Positions 18,074 to 25,922 of a stretch of DNA of 64,000 nucleotides are shown here, in pieces. The notes below the pieces were generated by a model. The model did no database searches and was not told where the DNA came from. It saw only the letters and a program-made list of their open reading frames with translations. The position numbers and the translations under genes were made by a program. The first letter of the stretch is position 1, and each line of letters starts with the position of its first letter. This DNA comes from Aliidiomarina sp. B3213 (GTDB taxonomy: Bacteria > Pseudomonadota > Gammaproteobacteria > Enterobacterales > Alteromonadaceae), in contig NZ_QMKJ01000002.1 of assembly GCF_003290085.1 (NCBI RefSeq), positions 744,001 to 808,000 of the forward strand, written 5' to 3'.

Positions 18074-18760
18074 TTAATGTCCGTCTCTTTTTTGCAGAAT
18101 CCATCTGGCGGTGCCATCGCTAGTATCAAGCATGGTCACATAGTCATAGTCTGAAAAATTGAACCCTTCATACTGACTCAGGCTTTGATGAAATTCCATT
18201 GTATCGAAACCTTCCTCTGAGTCGTAAACTCCGAAATCCACAACACAGAAAGTTGCTCTACACTGTACGTCATTGATAAACAAATTCTCCAAGTCTTCTG
18301 ACAGAACTAAAAAGTCGTTCACATGCGTTTCCATATCAAACGCCCAACTTGTGTCGACCTCTTCAGCTTCTAACCTCTCGTCAATGGTGTCGATATTAAT
18401 GGGCGTGCTATAACGTTCTGGAAACGGCGAATCAGAAGAAGATTGTTTAGATTCCTGCAAATCTGCCGCTAAGCTAAGGTTGTTATCTTCAAGCTCCATA
18501 AGTTGGTCGTTAAGTTCATTCAATTGAGCCCGGAGCTGGGCATTTTGTAACTGCAAAGACTCTACTACGCTTTCCGCGTCGAGGAGATTAGACGAGGCTG
18601 TATTGAGTCTAGAGCTCTGGGGTTGCACCGTTTGTATAGTGTGAGAGGCAGGTTGAGTGACAACGCGGGGGCTGCTTTCTGTTGCAGGCTGCCACAGCCG
18701 TCCAATGAACACCGCAGCAATAATTAAGACGATATAGATAAGATGAGTTTTAAATTTCAT
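18074..18760 (-). CDS. Hypothetical membrane-anchored periplasmic coiled-coil protein
   Basis: A 228-residue protein of unknown function. An N-terminal transmembrane helix (residues 7-23, IYIVLIIAAVFIGRLW) is followed by a Ser/Thr/Gln-rich stretch, a coiled coil with leucine heptads (about 62-105, including LQLQNAQLRAQLNELNDQL), and a C-terminal globular part with an acidic surface. The CRATFC pair (about residues 162-167) resembles the CRxxxC element of several small periplasmic domains and could form a disulphide. It lies between gcdH and the OmpA-like gene, transcribed alone on the minus strand. The real product is likely, the role unknown. Confidence 0.7.
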   Translation of the reverse strand: MKFKTHLIYIVLIIAAVFIGRLWQPATESSPRVVTQPASHTIQTVQPQSSRLNTASSNLLDAESVVESLQLQNAQLRAQLNELNDQLMELEDNNLSLAADLQESKQSSSDSPFPERYSTPINIDTIDERLEAEEVDTSWAFDMETHVNDFLVLSEDLENLFINDVQCRATFCVVDFGVYDSEEGFDTMEFHQSLSQYEGFNFSDYDYVTMLDTSDGTARWILQKRDGH

Positions 18761-18843
18761 AGGTTCCTTCCTTTTAAAGCTAGCTTAAAGAATAGACCTA
18801 GTTGCTCATATAGAGTTCAATCCGCGTTTTTAAATTGTAGGCA

Positions 18844-18872
18844 CAAAAAAAGGGACCCGAAGGTCCCTTTTC
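18844..18872 (-). terminator. Rho-independent terminator of the OmpA-like gene
   Basis: Stem AAAGGGACC/GGTCCCTTT (18849-18857 with 18862-18870) with a 4-base loop. Read on the minus strand the hairpin is followed by a run of seven T. It lies about 20 bases after the stop of the OmpA-like gene. Confidence 0.9.
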
Positions 18873-18891
18873 AATTCGTTACGTTCTTCGC

Positions 18892-20100
18892 TTAGTCGCG
18901 TGAAGGAACGCTTTCAGTCACTGTAACTGTCGCTTCGATACGACGGTTGCGAGCGTTCGCATCTAGAGTGATGCGGTTCACTACTGGCTGGCTCATGCCG
19001 TGGCCGATTGTAGTGATACGGCTAGCATCGATACCAAACTGGTTAGTAAGGATGTCAGCAACTGCTTGAGCACGACGCTCTGACAAGCGTTGGTTGTACT
19101 CTTCAGGACCGATTAAGTCAGTGTGACCTTCGATTAGAATTTCTAGCTCTGGGTATACACCAACAAGAACTGCTAGCTCACGGATGTAGCCGTAGTACTC
19201 TTCTGGAACCATTGCAGAGTCGAAACCGAAGTTAACACGCAAGTGATGAACCTGTGATTGCTCTTCGTAAACGCTACAACCACGTGCGTCAACAGCGTGA
19301 CCACGAGAAGTGTTTTGACACACGTCGCGGTAATCTGGAACGCCGTCACCGTCTTCGTCAGCAGTGCGGTCGATGTCAACCAATGCTGCGCGAATTTGTG
19401 GCGCTAGCTCTTCGTCTGAACGATAAGCCATAGTTGAGTCACGACGAGTTGTGTCTACACCACCAGCGTCTGTAGTTGGAGCAACTTCAGAGTCACGACG
19501 AGCTGCGATAGCTTGACGACGCGCTTCTTCTTCAGCAGAAGAACGGATTTGCGTAAGTGCAGAACCACCGTCACCAAAGCTCATGTTAAGACCAGCGATA
19601 ATTGCAGAGTCAGTGAAGTCACCAAACTGCATCGCGTATTCTAGTGACCAAGACAAGTTGTCGTTGATTGCACGACGGTAGCCTGCAGTACCGCGTAAGC
19701 CACGACCGCTGTCTTCACCAGTTTTGGTAGTGTTCAAACCACCACCAAAATAGAAACCGTTAGTTAGGCGGTATAAAGCGTCAACACCGATTGAATAACC
19801 GTCTGCTGATGCGCTTGAGCCGTCTAGGTCCGCTTTTACATAATCAAAGTATGAACGCAGTGACCACGTGTCAGTTAGAGGAACGTTCAACTGGATACCA
19901 GGAGCAACGTTTTTGAACCCACTGTCCACATTGAAAAGTGTGTTGTTTACGTCGTCTTGACGGCTGTCATCGAAGTTGTACATGCCTAAACGCAAGCCAA
20001 CTGACAATTCCTCGTTATCTACAGAGGCTAGTGCCTGGGGGCTCACTGCCATGACACCTGCCAGCAGCGCAGGCAGCGTAAAACGGGCAGATTTCATCAT
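18892..20100 (-). CDS. OmpA family outer-membrane protein
   Basis: A 402-residue protein: signal peptide (1-25, ALAS), an eight-stranded barrel-like N-terminal part to about 185 (FNFDDS, SYFDYVKADL, GFYFGGGLN and so on), a linker, a thrombospondin type 3 calcium-binding stretch DEDGDGVPDYRDVC, and a C-terminal OmpA domain. The peptidoglycan-binding signature is complete (EGHTDLIGPEEYNQRLSERR, later NARNRRIEA). It should tie the outer membrane to the cell wall and may act as a porin. AAAAGGAAT precedes the ATG. The 5' leader carries a GC-rich hairpin (20134-20148), and a strong terminator follows the gene, fitting a highly expressed single gene. Confidence 0.9.
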   Translation of the reverse strand: MMKSARFTLPALLAGVMAVSPQALASVDNEELSVGLRLGMYNFDDSRQDDVNNTLFNVDSGFKNVAPGIQLNVPLTDTWSLRSYFDYVKADLDGSSASADGYSIGVDALYRLTNGFYFGGGLNTTKTGEDSGRGLRGTAGYRRAINDNLSWSLEYAMQFGDFTDSAIIAGLNMSFGDGGSALTQIRSSAEEEARRQAIAARRDSEVAPTTDAGGVDTTRRDSTMAYRSDEELAPQIRAALVDIDRTADEDGDGVPDYRDVCQNTSRGHAVDARGCSVYEEQSQVHHLRVNFGFDSAMVPEEYYGYIRELAVLVGVYPELEILIEGHTDLIGPEEYNQRLSERRAQAVADILTNQFGIDASRITTIGHGMSQPVVNRITLDANARNRRIEATVTVTESVPSRD

Positions 20101-20133
20101 ATTAATATTCCTTTTTGTTCAATTATTCCGCGG

Positions 20134-20148
20134 ACCCCGCACCGGGGT
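20134..20148 (-). other. GC-rich hairpin in the 5' leader of the OmpA-like gene
   Basis: A perfect 6-bp stem ACCCCG/CGGGGT with a 3-base loop, 34 bases before the start codon and upstream of the Shine-Dalgarno. Stable 5' hairpins lengthen the life of E. coli ompA mRNA; a similar job here is inference. It does not cover the ribosome-binding site. Confidence 0.45.
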
Positions 20149-20349
20149 AAGAACCAGTTTAGCTTGCTTCCCTGTGTTTTGCTAACACTAAAACAAACTT
20201 AATTCGCCATAAAATAACAATTTATGGTTCGTATGCCAATGCCTTAACACAGATTTAGCAATCTTTTTTCTACTTATCTATTCTAGACAGATCTTTGTGC
20301 GATCAACAGAGGATCTCAAAAATATTTTTACAACTAGAATTCTATACTC

Positions 20350-20880
20350 TCATGCCTTTGCTTTTATCGGTGGCATTTGCGGTAACTTTACTGCCACCAA
20401 ATGCTCTACGTCTTGGTACAGACGCTTGCGCAGCCCCAACATGAACAGCGCTTCAGCAACAACAAATAGTGGACCAATCGCCAAACCCACGATGTCGTCT
20501 ACGAAAGCTGGTTTTCGACCTTCGAAAAAGTGTCCAACAAACTGGAAAACCCAGCCGACCACAAATAGTCCTATGCCATAAGTTAGCCACATCACCGTTT
20601 CCATAGATGCAAACCAACTACCTAATATTAATGTTCCATACAGTAAGGCACCCATAACGATGCCAAGCGCAAGATCCAAAAATAAATAATAGATCACCGC
20701 AAGTGCTACAACGATCAGTGCCGGCGTAAGATCGATTCCAGCAAATTCAAAAGCCGGGCGAGACAATAACGCCACTATGGCAATAACAATTAAAGGAATA
20801 CCCACAAAATGCGTGGCAATATTTTTACCATCGCGATGGTAGCAAGCATAGTTTGCTAGTTGTTCAACAACGTTTTTCAT
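20350..20880 (-). CDS. DUF962 (Mpo1-like) membrane protein
   Basis: A 176-residue integral membrane protein with four to five hydrophobic helices. The N-terminal YHRDGKNIATHFVGIP is the family signature of DUF962/Mpo1-like proteins. Yeast Mpo1 is an iron-dependent dioxygenase that shortens 2-hydroxy fatty acids, and the two conserved histidines here (YHRDG and THFVG) could bind iron. Function in bacteria is largely untested. The gene follows the nucleotidase-family gene after 86 bases on the same strand. The downstream 249 bases to the OmpA-like gene hold only its leader and no other gene. Confidence 0.85.
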   Translation of the reverse strand: MKNVVEQLANYACYHRDGKNIATHFVGIPLIVIAIVALLSRPAFEFAGIDLTPALIVVALAVIYYLFLDLALGIVMGALLYGTLILGSWFASMETVMWLTYGIGLFVVGWVFQFVGHFFEGRKPAFVDDIVGLAIGPLFVVAEALFMLGLRKRLYQDVEHLVAVKLPQMPPIKAKA

Positions 20881-20966
20881 AGATATACCTTTTATATTTT
20901 CTTATTTTATAGCGTCAGCATAAATACGCTTTAACTATTGCGCAAGTACGCAACAAACAGTCAGTT

Positions 20967-22940
20967 TTAATCTTCAGAAGTAATTCTATATAAACCATAG
21001 CCTTCTTCATTTAAACCAATAAAAGTGGCCCCACTAACCCAGTTTATTTCTTCAAGAACAGTTTCATTGTGCCCTGAAGTAAATAATACAGAGCTATTTT
21101 CTGGCAAAATGAACGACCAACTCGCGTCCCGCGTTAAGGACAGCTGACCGTCTTTTTCAGCTACATCTCTCGCGTAATCCGCAATGATCTGACGAATTTC
21201 GTCGGCGCCTTGGTAAACCAGCATGCTTGCGTCCACATTAGGAAAGTTACCGCCACCACCAGCACGATAGTTATTCACCATAAGAATAAACTCTTGGTTA
21301 TCTCTAACAGGATTACCATTGTAAGTTAAGTTCATCACCCGATACGCGTCGTCATCAATCACTTCGCCTTCTCGGTTATAACGGGGTGGCTGCCTCAAGT
21401 CATAGGTCCATTTAAGCCCCAAAATACTGTCAAAATTAAAGCTTGGAGTTCGGGCAAGTAAAGGTTGGTCTTGCACGCCTGCTTCAAAAGTTGCAAAAGC
21501 AATGGCCGACATTTCGAGCCACTCTTTTAACTGCGCACCGTTCACAACCATAGCTTGTAAGGTATTAGGGTAAACATATAGCCCGGCAAGATCGCCAAGC
21601 GTAACTTGGCCTTCTTCGATGTGTACGTAGTCTTCAGCGTTTTGGTGACCGGTCCTGAAAGGCGAGGCAGTAGAAAGTACAGGCAAGTCTTGTGGAAGCT
21701 CTCCTAACCTCTGCAACTTCTGTCCGTACCATTGCTGTGCTTCATTTATAAACTGAGTAGCCGTGTCGGGTGCCATGCGAGCCAAATAACTGGTTATCGG
21801 CGTGGTTAAAGGAGCGAGCGGTTCATTCAGCATATCCACAGTTTTTTGATGAACAGCTTGCACTCGTGCTGCAAATTCTAGGTCGACTTGGTCGGTTATC
21901 TCGCGCAATTCAACTTGGCTACGCTGTACAACCCAAGAGTCTCCAGACTGCTCGAGCACCATGTCAATTAAACCTAAATGGCTGCCCCAGTATCCTGGTT
22001 GCACCGAAGGCACGCCATGAATGGTTCCGGCAACATTGTCGACACCCGGAATGTTGTCATAGCTTGGAGAGCCCGGGAAAATTTGATGCTGATGGCCGAA
22101 TAAAATAGCGTCTATACCGGGTACACGAGCAATTTCACGGGTCGCCTGCTCGGTAAATTCGGTGTAGCGTGCTGAATCATTAATGCCGGCATGGGGAATA
22201 GCTATCACTAAGTCTGCGCCTTCTGCACGCATTTTCGGCACAAAATGCTGAGCTGCAGCAACCATGTCACGCACGTAAACACGCCCCGCTAAGTTCATGG
22301 CGTCCCAAGTTAAAATTTGCGGAGGAACAAATCCGATAACACCAATGTTTAACGTATGGCTACGCCCCGCGGTATCTTTAAATTCGCGCTCTAAAATCAC
22401 ATAGGGTGGACGAATGGGGTTGTCCCAGCCTTGTGTGCGCCAGCCGTCGTTTTCATTTGGCTCACCTTCAATATAAAAAGCGTTCGCAGTTACATAAGGA
22501 AAGTTCGCGCCAGAAAGCGTTTGCTCTAAAAACTCTAAGCCGAAATTAAATTCATGGTTTCCAATGTTCGCCGCATCGTAATTTAGGTAATTTAAGGCAT
22601 CGATAACGGGATGAACCTGTTCTTCTAAAGCTATGTTTCCAGATTTAGCGATCCAGTCACCTAATGGGCTACCTTGAATAAGGTCGCCATTGTCGAACAA
22701 TAAATGGTTAGCTTGTTCTGCCCGCGCTTGCTTGATGAGATGCGCTGTGTGGGCAAACCCGTATTCTGCTGTATCCTCAGCCGCGAAATAGTTATACCCC
22801 AAAAGGTGCGCATGAATATCGGTGGTTTCCATAATGCGCAATTCAATTTGCGCTGGCTCTCTCGGCGTTAAACCACAAGAGCCGAGAAATAATATAGCGA
22901 CTGCAAATAAAACCGCTGATTTAAAATTCATAACCTTCAT
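20967..22940 (-). CDS. 5'-nucleotidase/2',3'-cyclic phosphodiesterase family lipoprotein (CpdB-like)
   Basis: A 657-residue exported metallophosphatase. From the ATG at 22940 it starts MKVMNFKSAVLF with lipobox FLGSC; an upstream start at 22979 would overlap rlmJ and spoil the signal peptide. Metal ligands are all visible: TTDIHAHL, NGDLIQGSPLGD, GNHEFNFG, HAGIND and FGHQHQIFPG. The C-terminal half is the 5_nucleotid_C substrate domain (STASPFRTG, YVYPNTLQAMVVNGAQLKEWL, NNYRAGGGGNFP). It would release phosphate and nucleosides from external nucleotides, with 2',3'-cyclic mononucleotides as likely substrates. It follows rlmJ after about 20 bases. Confidence 0.88.
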   Translation of the reverse strand: MKVMNFKSAVLFAVAILFLGSCGLTPREPAQIELRIMETTDIHAHLLGYNYFAAEDTAEYGFAHTAHLIKQARAEQANHLLFDNGDLIQGSPLGDWIAKSGNIALEEQVHPVIDALNYLNYDAANIGNHEFNFGLEFLEQTLSGANFPYVTANAFYIEGEPNENDGWRTQGWDNPIRPPYVILEREFKDTAGRSHTLNIGVIGFVPPQILTWDAMNLAGRVYVRDMVAAAQHFVPKMRAEGADLVIAIPHAGINDSARYTEFTEQATREIARVPGIDAILFGHQHQIFPGSPSYDNIPGVDNVAGTIHGVPSVQPGYWGSHLGLIDMVLEQSGDSWVVQRSQVELREITDQVDLEFAARVQAVHQKTVDMLNEPLAPLTTPITSYLARMAPDTATQFINEAQQWYGQKLQRLGELPQDLPVLSTASPFRTGHQNAEDYVHIEEGQVTLGDLAGLYVYPNTLQAMVVNGAQLKEWLEMSAIAFATFEAGVQDQPLLARTPSFNFDSILGLKWTYDLRQPPRYNREGEVIDDDAYRVMNLTYNGNPVRDNQEFILMVNNYRAGGGGNFPNVDASMLVYQGADEIRQIIADYARDVAEKDGQLSLTRDASWSFILPENSSVLFTSGHNETVLEEINWVSGATFIGLNEEGYGLYRITSED

Positions 22941-22960
22941 GTGTGTACTTCTACCTTTAA

Positions 22961-23797
22961 CTACTCTTGTACTAACCATTGACCCAAATGTTTACCTACA
23001 CCTGCAGCCGTCCATGTTTCAAAACCCTGCTCAATTTGGCTATTGATTTGCCAGGGCGGATTTACAATTAACATGCCCGAACCATACATACCGAAGTTTT
23101 CCGGCCTTTCTTTATAATGCCATTCACTTTGCCAAATCGGGACGGAAACATTGCTCTTGAGCGCTTCAAGCATAACTAAATGTTTGTCTTTCGGTATTAA
23201 AGGATACCAAACCAATATGACCGCATGACGACACTTCTGCAAAATACGCTGCACGGTTTCTGCTACGTCTGTGTACTCTTCCCCTCTTTCATATGCTGGG
23301 TCGATAAGCACCATCAAGCGCGGCGTTTTCGGTGGTAATGCGGCAACAACGCCTTTTAGCCCGTCCCCATAAACCACTCGCCCTACTTGCTGACTCTGCT
23401 GCGCCGCAAGCGCTTCATGCTCTGCGGGGTGCAATTCAAAAACCGTGTGCCTATCGTCTTTTCTACACTGTTGTGCCACAAAAACAGGCGACCCTGGGTA
23501 ATAGTTCAACTTGTCAGTCGAAGGGTTTACGCTTCCTACGGTAGCAAAGTAGCGCTTCCAAATGTCGTCTTGAAGTTGACCTTGTAGCCGCATAGCTTGC
23601 TCAATACCTTCCTTATATTCCTGCTTTTTTTGGCTCTGAGGATCATCAAGCTGATATAGCCCTTTCCCCCCATGCGTGTCGAAGTAATGCACAGGTGCTG
23701 GCTTTTTATTGAGGTAGGCTGAAACAGCAAGCACTACATAATGCTTGTGTACGTCTGCAGGATTGCCTGCATGATACCCATGTTGATAGCTAAGCAT
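22961..23797 (-). CDS. rlmJ: 23S rRNA (adenine-2030-N6)-methyltransferase
   Basis: A 278-residue protein matching RlmJ throughout: MLSYQHGYHAGNPADVHKH at the start, FDTHGGKGLYQLDD, LMVLIDPAYERGEEY (the DPPY-like catalytic motif in the form DPAY), and GSGMLIVNPPWQI. It methylates N6 of A2030 in 23S rRNA. RlmJ is a single-domain methyltransferase with a small inserted helical part, and length agrees. It is first on its strand, divergent from the DUF389 gene, with the nucleotidase-family gene downstream. Confidence 0.93.
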   Translation of the reverse strand: MLSYQHGYHAGNPADVHKHYVVLAVSAYLNKKPAPVHYFDTHGGKGLYQLDDPQSQKKQEYKEGIEQAMRLQGQLQDDIWKRYFATVGSVNPSTDKLNYYPGSPVFVAQQCRKDDRHTVFELHPAEHEALAAQQSQQVGRVVYGDGLKGVVAALPPKTPRLMVLIDPAYERGEEYTDVAETVQRILQKCRHAVILVWYPLIPKDKHLVMLEALKSNVSVPIWQSEWHYKERPENFGMYGSGMLIVNPPWQINSQIEQGFETWTAAGVGKHLGQWLVQE

Positions 23798-23903
23798 AAA
23801 AAATTAGGCGTTAAATAAAGATAATATAGGGTAGCGTTTTCTGGATATTTTGTCGTGCTTAAATCATGCTTGGGTTAAGCAAAAAATGGAGCAAGGAACA
23901 AAA

Positions 23904-25835
23904 ATGGGCTTTTTCAACAAAGCATTGGTTATTCACCCGAAAGAACAGTACCCACTGCTGTCGCGCATTCATAGTTTCGCATTAACGCACGACATCGAGC
24001 TTATCGACATTGAAGAAGACGAATTTCTGGAGCGCCCGGGCCACTATGCAGACCAAGCGGGTCATATTGTAGCGCTTGTGACAGACCAAACTGCGTCTCG
24101 TTATATCGACCTTGCCAAAACCATGGGGTTTTCTCTTGGCTTTGTACCCATTCATTCTGGCGGTCCCCTTGCTTCTTGGTTCAAGCTTCCCAAAGACCCT
24201 GAGCAAGCCATTAGACTAGCTTTAGAGGACGACCCTGAAGCCATTGACGTGCTTCGATGCAACGACGAAGTGGTGATGGGCATGTTAATGCTTGGAGAAA
24301 CTCCCTTTTTGAACCAACGCTCTTCTACTTATTTACGTCGCGAGCAAAGCTTATGGCGCTTCATATTGTATTGGCTCAGCCTGCTTTGGCATAGCATTCG
24401 AAATCTAGTGCGCATTAAAGCCACAGCAGTAACCTTAACCACCGAAAAAAAGGAATTTAAAACAGCAATAACCGGTTTAGTCGCTATTGAAAACGACGTC
24501 GACTGCGCAGCAGCTAGGCTATTGGATACCAGCATATCGGTGCAAGACAATCGAGTTTCAGTCGTGGTGATGTCACCCAAGTCGATTGTTCAATACATTG
24601 CCTTCTTACTTACAACATTACGTCGGCGCGCCAGCCAAAAGCGGCTACCGAGTGCTATCAGTTATATTAAAACTCGAGTACTCAGCATTCAGGCTCGTGA
24701 GCCGCTCAAATATTACTTAGACGGTAAAAAGCGAAAGTCTGACCATATTCATCTCGAACTGTTTCCTCGCGCAGTGCGCATAAATATGAGCGAGGCTTAC
24801 CACCAAAGGCATGAAGCAAAGGACGACAACAAAGACACGATGAAGGTAGAAAACCTGCCACAAAGTGCCGAACGTATCGCCATGATCGCCAGACACTTAC
24901 CTTTCTTCACTCATGCACTAGAAGAAGACTTTCGAGAACTGTTCTTACAAGTACGAGACAGCGCAAAAACACATCCGCATTACTTAGCTCTCATGGTTCT
25001 CAGTTCTGTGGTCGCAACACTTGGCCTATTTCTAAACAGTGCGGCAGTTATTATTGGTGCAATGGTACTAGCCCCCTTAATGGCGCCGATTATAGCCATT
25101 GCCATGGGCCTGCTGCGTAGCGACCGCAACATTATGATTCAAAGCGCTAAAACCATTGCCATTGGCGTGGCGGTCGGGCTACTTACCTCAAGCTTACTTG
25201 CCCTTGTTGTGCCGATGAAAGACGTAACCTTGGAAATTTCGAGTCGCGTGCAACCCACATTACTCGACTTAGGGGTAGCCATTGCCTGTGGCGTGGCGGG
25301 TGCATATGCGTATGCTCGTGCAAGCGTTATGCGAAGTTTACCCGGAGTTGCAATCGCTGTTGCGCTAGTACCGCCACTTTGCGTAGCAGGCATTGGTTTA
25401 GGCTGGGGCAACATCGCCATGATCTCTGGCGCCGGTTTGTTATTGCTTACTAACTTAGTCGGTATAGCTGGAGCAGCGGTTTTAACCTTCCTTGCATTAG
25501 GTTATGCACCCGTAATGCGAGCGCGCAGAGGTTTAGTTGTTACCGCTTCACTTATTGGTGCGATAGCCATTCCACTCGCTGTTGCATTCGCTTCCATTTA
25601 TGAAAATTGGAATGTAGAGCGTGACACCCAACAACGTCTATTCTTTCTCGATAACCAAGAGGTTCAGCTCAAAAATATTAGTGTCACCATTTCTCAGGGT
25701 ACCTTGTATTTAAGTGCCGACCACATTGGTACTGAACCGTTAACAACAGCGCAGATTAGAGCCCTAAAGTCACAATTAGAGCAGCGCTGGGATCGCGAAG
25801 TTATTGTAGAAATTGGCTTCCGTCATCGCCTATAA
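23904..25835 (+). CDS. DUF389 domain membrane protein (TIGR00341 type)
   Basis: A 643-residue inner-membrane protein. An N-terminal cytosolic part (about 1-340) resembles a diacylglycerol-kinase-like/NAD-kinase-like fold in other members but shows no intact catalytic motif that I can identify. The C-terminal DUF389 region has six or more helices with signatures SSVVATLGLFLNSAAVIIGA, MVLAPLMAPI and VALVPPLCVAGIGLGWGN. ATG 23904 has AAGGAA at the right distance; an earlier start at 23850 does not. Function unknown; DUF389 proteins are often next to transporters or hydrolases. The following gene is a peptidase 87 bases downstream. Confidence 0.85.
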   Translation: MGFFNKALVIHPKEQYPLLSRIHSFALTHDIELIDIEEDEFLERPGHYADQAGHIVALVTDQTASRYIDLAKTMGFSLGFVPIHSGGPLASWFKLPKDPEQAIRLALEDDPEAIDVLRCNDEVVMGMLMLGETPFLNQRSSTYLRREQSLWRFILYWLSLLWHSIRNLVRIKATAVTLTTEKKEFKTAITGLVAIENDVDCAAARLLDTSISVQDNRVSVVVMSPKSIVQYIAFLLTTLRRRASQKRLPSAISYIKTRVLSIQAREPLKYYLDGKKRKSDHIHLELFPRAVRINMSEAYHQRHEAKDDNKDTMKVENLPQSAERIAMIARHLPFFTHALEEDFRELFLQVRDSAKTHPHYLALMVLSSVVATLGLFLNSAAVIIGAMVLAPLMAPIIAIAMGLLRSDRNIMIQSAKTIAIGVAVGLLTSSLLALVVPMKDVTLEISSRVQPTLLDLGVAIACGVAGAYAYARASVMRSLPGVAIAVALVPPLCVAGIGLGWGNIAMISGAGLLLLTNLVGIAGAAVLTFLALGYAPVMRARRGLVVTASLIGAIAIPLAVAFASIYENWNVERDTQQRLFFLDNQEVQLKNISVTISQGTLYLSADHIGTEPLTTAQIRALKSQLEQRWDREVIVEIGFRHRL

Positions 25836-25843
25836 AGCGCAAA

Positions 25844-25894
25844 CAGCCGCAAAAGATTGAGCAATAGCCCCTACCTTGCTATTTTAAGCGGCTG
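25844..25894. repeat. 51-base inverted repeat between DUF389 and M3 peptidase genes
   Basis: Outer arms CAGCCGC (25844-25850) and GCGGCTG (25888-25894) are perfectly complementary; inside them AGCAA and TTGCT also pair, with A-rich and T-rich sides between. There is no T run after it on either strand, so it is not a standard terminator. It lies in the leader of the peptidase gene, about 28 bases before its start. Confidence 0.5.
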
Positions 25895-25922
25895 CCAGGC
25901 GTATATTTGAGGAGAGAAGTTA

